Below are positions 60,112 to 64,000 of a stretch of DNA of 64,000 bases, piece by piece (within the stretch, counting starts at the first letter, position 1; each line of letters starts with the position of its first letter). Origin of the DNA: Blastocladiella emersonii ATCC 22665 (lineage: Eukaryota; Blastocladiomycota; Blastocladiomycetes; Blastocladiales; Blastocladiaceae); NCBI GenBank assembly GCA_025594325.1, contig JANHCV010000016.1, positions 124,001 through 188,000 of the forward strand, read 5' to 3'. The notes beneath the pieces were generated by a model that did no database searches, was not told where the DNA came from, and saw only the letters and a list, made by a program, of their open reading frames with translations. A program made the position numbers and the translations under genes.

Positions 60112-62639
60112 TCACGTCATGAGCAGCTCCTTGCGCTGCCGCTCCAGCAGCAGCTCGAGCTGGCCGTTGCGCACGTGCAGCTCCTCGATCTGCGCGCGGA
60201 GGTCGGCGAGCGCCTGCTCCTTAACCGCGACCGTCTTCTTGACGCGGTCCTCGATCATACCGAGCGTGGTCGCCTTCTCCTGCTGCACCGCCGCGACCCT
60301 GGCCTCGGCGTCGCGCCGCTGGCCCGCGAGCTGCGCCTGGACGCGGTCGAGCTCGTTGCGCAGGCTCGCAATCAGCTGGTCGCGGTGGCGCATCTCGTCG
60401 CGCACCGCGGCCTCGACCGACTTGCGCACCTCGTCCTCGCCCGCGCGGAACCGGTCGAGGTCGCGGCGCAGGTCCGCCATGGTCTTGTCCTTGACCTCGG
60501 CCGCGTTGCGCAGCGACCAGATCTCGCGCTCGAGCTCGCGTTTCGCCGCCTCGGCCGCCTCGTTCTGCCGGCCCACCGTCACCAGCTTGTCCATGGCGAC
60601 CGACCACTGCTCCTGGACCCCGCGCAGCTCGTCGGCGTGCGTCGCGCGCAGCTGCTCGATCTCGGCCCGGTGCCGCGCCGCGACCTCGGACGCGGACGTG
60701 CCCGACTCGGCCTCGACGCGGGCAATGATCTTCTCGATCTCGCGGTCGCGCTCGCGCAGCAGCGCGTCCTTGAACGCGCGCTCGCGCTCGCGCAGGTCCG
60801 CCTCGACGCGCCCCGCGTAGCTCGCCTGCCACGCCTCGCGCTCGACGCGCATCCGCTCCGTCGCCGTCGCGAGCTCGTGCGCGTGCCGCCGGCGCAGCTC
60901 GTCGGCCGCCGCGGCCGCGCGGTCCTTCTCCTCCTCGATCGCCGCGCGCAGCTCGTCGACCGCCTTGCGGTGCGCCGCGTCCGCGGCCTTGCGCTCGTCG
61001 CGGAACTGCGCCTGCAGCGTGTCGCGGACCTCGGCGAGCTCGGCCGCCCACTTGCGCTTCTGCTGCTGGAACTCGAGCTCGTCGCGCTCGAGCTGTTTCG
61101 CGTACCGGGCGCGCGCGGCCTCGCGCTCCTCATCGCACGCGCGCGCGCGCTCGCCCGCCCACGTCTCGCGCATCGCGGCCACCTGCTGCTCGTGCGTGCG
61201 CGCCCAGGCCGCGCGCTCCGCGGCCACGGCCTCGCGGTGGCGGTCCTCGGCGAGCGCCATGGCCGCCTTGTGCTGCGCGAGCATCCGCTGGATCTCGGGC
61301 TCGAGGCCCTTGACCGTCTGCTCCTTGATCTTGGCCGCCTGCGCCGACATCCACCGGTCGCGCTTCACCTTCTCGGCCGCCTCCCACACGCTGCGCGCCT
61401 GCTTGAGGTCGCGCTCGTGTGCCGCCGACACCGCGGCCAGTTTCGCCTTGACGCCCGCCTCGAGCTGCTGGACTTGAGCGGCCAGCGCCGAACACCGCTG
61501 TGCGACCGCCTCCTTCTCCGTCTGCGTCTTGTCGATGAACGCCAGGTGCCGCTTGATCGCCGCCTCGTACTCGCGCCGCTGCAGCGCCAGCTGGCTCTTG
61601 GTCGTCCGCGCGTGCTCGTCGGCGGCGGCTGTCGCCGCGGCACGCGTCTGCTGCAGCTGCTGCTTGAGCGCCGAGATCGAGCGCGACTTGTCCTCGACCT
61701 CGAGCTCGAGCGCGATCAGGCGAGATTTGACGGCGTCGAAGATGGGCGGAGCCATCGCCGGCGGCGCACCGGAACTTGAGGGCGAGGCGCCTGAGGTGGA
61801 GGGCGACGCCAGGTCGACGACGTTGAGGTAGTCGAGGATCCGCTCGATTCGCTGGTCGTGCGCGTCGCTGCGAGGAACGGCGGGTTCAGGGTCCGGCACG
61901 TACGGCGCGGTCTCGAGGTGGACTGGAGAGCGTCGTTGGGGCGGCGGGGACGGGTGGTAGTGGTAATCGGAACGAGGGGCGACGGGAGCGAGATCAGGGA
62001 CCGGCGACGGGATGTAGCGAGCGTGAGCCGGGTCCGAGAGCGAGACGGCGGCCGGCTCCGGTGCCGCGGACAGGGCAGGGTCAGCGTCGGCGACGTAGTC
62101 CTCGCTGATCTGACACGTTCCGCTGTCCGACCGCGGTAGAGCTGCAGGGGCGAGTGGCTCCGGTTTCACCGGCGAGCCGGCGTGCGTCTCGGGCGCGGGC
62201 GTCATGCACGACGACGGCGGGACCGTGGTCACGGCCTCGCTCGCGTCATCGGCCTCGGCGTCCAGGTCGATGGTGAGCGAAGCGGGCAGTGACGGGGGAA
62301 GCGGTTCGCTCGGTGGTGCAGATGACGACGTGTTGTTGGACGCTCGCGATGCGGTGCGTTTCGAGAGTTTGTCCATGGCGGCCTACACAACGAACGGACG
62401 CGGTCAGTCGTCCGACGCACAGAGGGGGAACGGGCGATGTTGCTTACCTGACGAGCGGCTTCGGCTTTCTCGAGCCTCCGCTTCCGCTGTTCGGCCATCG
62501 TCTCGACGGGCGGCGCCGCCGACTTGGCGGGCGCCTTGGTCGCAAGCGGCGCCGCCGTGACCGTCGGGATGCGCGACTTCATGACCGATGGCCGCGGCCT
62601 CGTTGACGTGGTCTTTTGTGGTGGTACAGAGGATTTCAT
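60112..62639 (-). CDS. Long coiled-coil protein, CEP131-like C-terminus
   Basis: Two exons (62639-62448 and 62382-60112) across a 65 bp intron give 820 residues. Exon 1 encodes a basic segment with MAEQRKRRLEKAEAARQ. The N-terminal third is disordered Pro/Ser/Ala-rich, with LDYLNVVDLASP near 185. From about 215 to the end it is almost continuous coiled coil, ending IEDRVKKTVAVKEQALADLRAQI and LELLLERQRKELL. That ending resembles the terminal coiled coil of CEP131/AZI1 centriolar-satellite proteins. Coiled coils are prone to false similarity, so spindle-pole or other scaffold roles remain possible. Confidence 0.66.
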
Positions 62640-63084
62640 CGTCTATTCTGCGTACAGCTGCATGGCTCTCTATGCTAATGCTGAGCTCAGAGAGAGAGGA
62701 AGGCCAGACTCGAGTTGACGCGCGAGGCGGAGACAGTCGCGACGCGTCGGCGCAAAGTGTCTCGCACCCAGCACGTGTTCCACGCGTTGCTGTCTCCCCT
62801 CTATGCCAATCCTCGCACGCGTTTTCTGCGAAACGCGTTCGCTTCCCGGGCAGCTCGGAGTGAAGCGAACGGTCTAATGCTCGTCGGCGAACATTGTCCG
62901 ACCATGGGCCACGATGGCCACGGCCATGACCATGGCCGATGCCGACTCTCCGCGAGAATCGTGCAACATCGGACATCCCAATCGGGCTCCACGCAGTGCT
63001 CGGCCACAAGCTAGGTACGCGTTCTTGGAATGGCAAGCCTCCGGGATCGCCCACTTATTCATGCACGCAACTAGGGTGAACTTA

Positions 63085-63687
63085 ATGGGCCACCCGACGA
63101 CGCGCGTGTACGAGCGCGCGCGCCAGGACGAGCATGTCCACGGCCCGCGCTGCCTGCGTTGGCTGCTGAGCTGGGCCGAGGATCACCGCCTGTCCTCGTC
63201 GCTGACCATGCCCTGTATCAATGCGGTTGACCCGACCCAGACCGTGGCTGACCTTTTGGCCTTGGCGCCGGACATGGCTCAGGATCTGGACAAGATCATG
63301 CAATGGACCCGCCGCTCCTTGGATCAGTCCAAGGACAGCCTCGAGCCCATCTTGTCCGCCATCAAGTCGGCCCAAGCAACCTTGGGGACGACGCAAGGTC
63401 CGCCTTTCACCAATCGTGACAGATGTGTCGCGGCATTTACGCGCTTCGATTTTCATGCGACGAGCTTCAGCGCTCTGCTCAACTTTGCAGTGTGTTCTGC
63501 GAGGCTCGAAGTGGTGGTGCGCCCTCTCAGCGGGATCGTGCTGACCACCCCGATGAAGCACATCCTGGACCTGTGCAACGCGGCGGTGGCTTCCCATACA
63601 GACGTAGTATTGGTCAAGGACAAGATCGGCACTATTTGTCCTCGGCTGGTCGAACCTGGCCTTGGGCTCGCTGCCGCGACTCCTTGA
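63085..63687 (+). CDS. Candidate hypothetical protein, weak
   Basis: 200 residues if started at ATG 63085; the frame is open further upstream. Part is plausibly helical (VADLLALAPDMAQDLDKIMQW, SKDSLEPILSAIKSAQATLG), but codon third positions are less GC-rich than in neighbouring genes and no family is recognised. It could be a decayed fragment or one exon of a gene leaving the window. Flanks 62640-63084 and 63688-64000 show nothing recognisable. Confidence 0.3.
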   Translation: MGHPTTRVYERARQDEHVHGPRCLRWLLSWAEDHRLSSSLTMPCINAVDPTQTVADLLALAPDMAQDLDKIMQWTRRSLDQSKDSLEPILSAIKSAQATLGTTQGPPFTNRDRCVAAFTRFDFHATSFSALLNFAVCSARLEVVVRPLSGIVLTTPMKHILDLCNAAVASHTDVVLVKDKIGTICPRLVEPGLGLAAATP

Positions 63688-64000
63688 TTCGGCCGCACTG
63701 ACGTGTTGGATCGGCTGGTCACGGCGATGTTCGAGATCCGCTGAATACACGTGTAATTGGTCTTTCGGACTATTCATGGATACTAGCCGTCTTGTTAAAC
63801 TATTATCTATCTTCACGAGCTGGGTGCAGGAGCAGTTTACCTCAGGCGCCGTCGAATCCGAGTCCGATCACGCTGGCCATCACGATGGCCACGGTCGAAC
63901 CGCGGTGTGAAACTCAGCCGCCGAGCGTGGCCTGCTTTACGGATAAGCTCGAAAATGTGTAATTGACGATGTTTGAGCATCAAACCATGACCCAGTGAGA

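Noticed and set aside
62914-63084. Extended start of the terminal candidate gene
   Set aside because: The segment is His/Met-rich translation of CATGGCCATGGCC-type repeats and shows no protein character.

Overview
The window looks like nuclear DNA of a GC-rich basidiomycete yeast, most likely a tremellomycete near Trichosporonales. This is inferred from very high GC3, gene-dense layout on both strands, short 50-115 bp GT-AG introns with GTACGY or GTGCGY donors, fungal gene content (URA3, COQ4, CAT2-like, NOP4-like, TFIIIC, mitochondrial MetRS) and an LTR retrotransposon of the copia class. I saw no prokaryotic operon, CRISPR array, rRNA or tRNA gene.

Region 1 (1-32.6 kb) is a rearranged accessory block. 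Positions 1-8061 and 17399-25459 are inverted copies (paired coordinates sum to 25460). Each arm carries the 3' part of one copia element, a ferric-reductase-like gene and a coiled-coil gene. The 9.3 kb spacer holds a SAYSvFN protein, a carnitine acetyltransferase, a NOP4/RBM28-like ribosome biogenesis factor and an unknown low-complexity protein. The right arm runs on into the complete copia element (22331-28573, 255 bp LTRs, GATAC target duplication). A third partial copy of the coiled-coil/SAYSvFN block (30.4-32.6 kb) matches the left arm exactly for about 1.94 kb and then diverges abruptly at both ends, as a gene-conversion tract would.

Region 2 (32.6-44.6 kb) is ordinary housekeeping DNA: a Mn-type CDF transporter, a coiled-coil protein, an asparagine-synthetase-like protein (ASNSD1 type), an mS34-like mitoribosomal protein, COQ4, a cytochrome P450, URA3 and an ELL-like elongation factor.

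Region 3 (44.6-52.3 kb) is the most unusual part: seven tandem same-strand genes for LURP-one-related (Tubby-C2-like) proteins. Six begin MGN with Ser6, the classic N-myristoylation signal. An eighth, diverged member lies at 28.8-29.6 kb. Five consecutive members carry upstream a composite site, CACRTG - exactly 8 bp - ACGCGT, in constant orientation. The same site recurs elsewhere in the window and sits exactly at the inverted-repeat breakpoint.

Region 4 (52.5-64 kb) holds a single-pass membrane protein, a GNAT-like protein, a small hydrophilic protein, a mitochondrial carrier, mitochondrial methionyl-tRNA synthetase, a TFIIIC small subunit and a long CEP131-like coiled-coil protein, then about 1.3 kb with only one weak candidate gene.

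Intron/exon models were assembled by eye from splice signals, frame continuity and protein-family fit. No alignment or database search was run.
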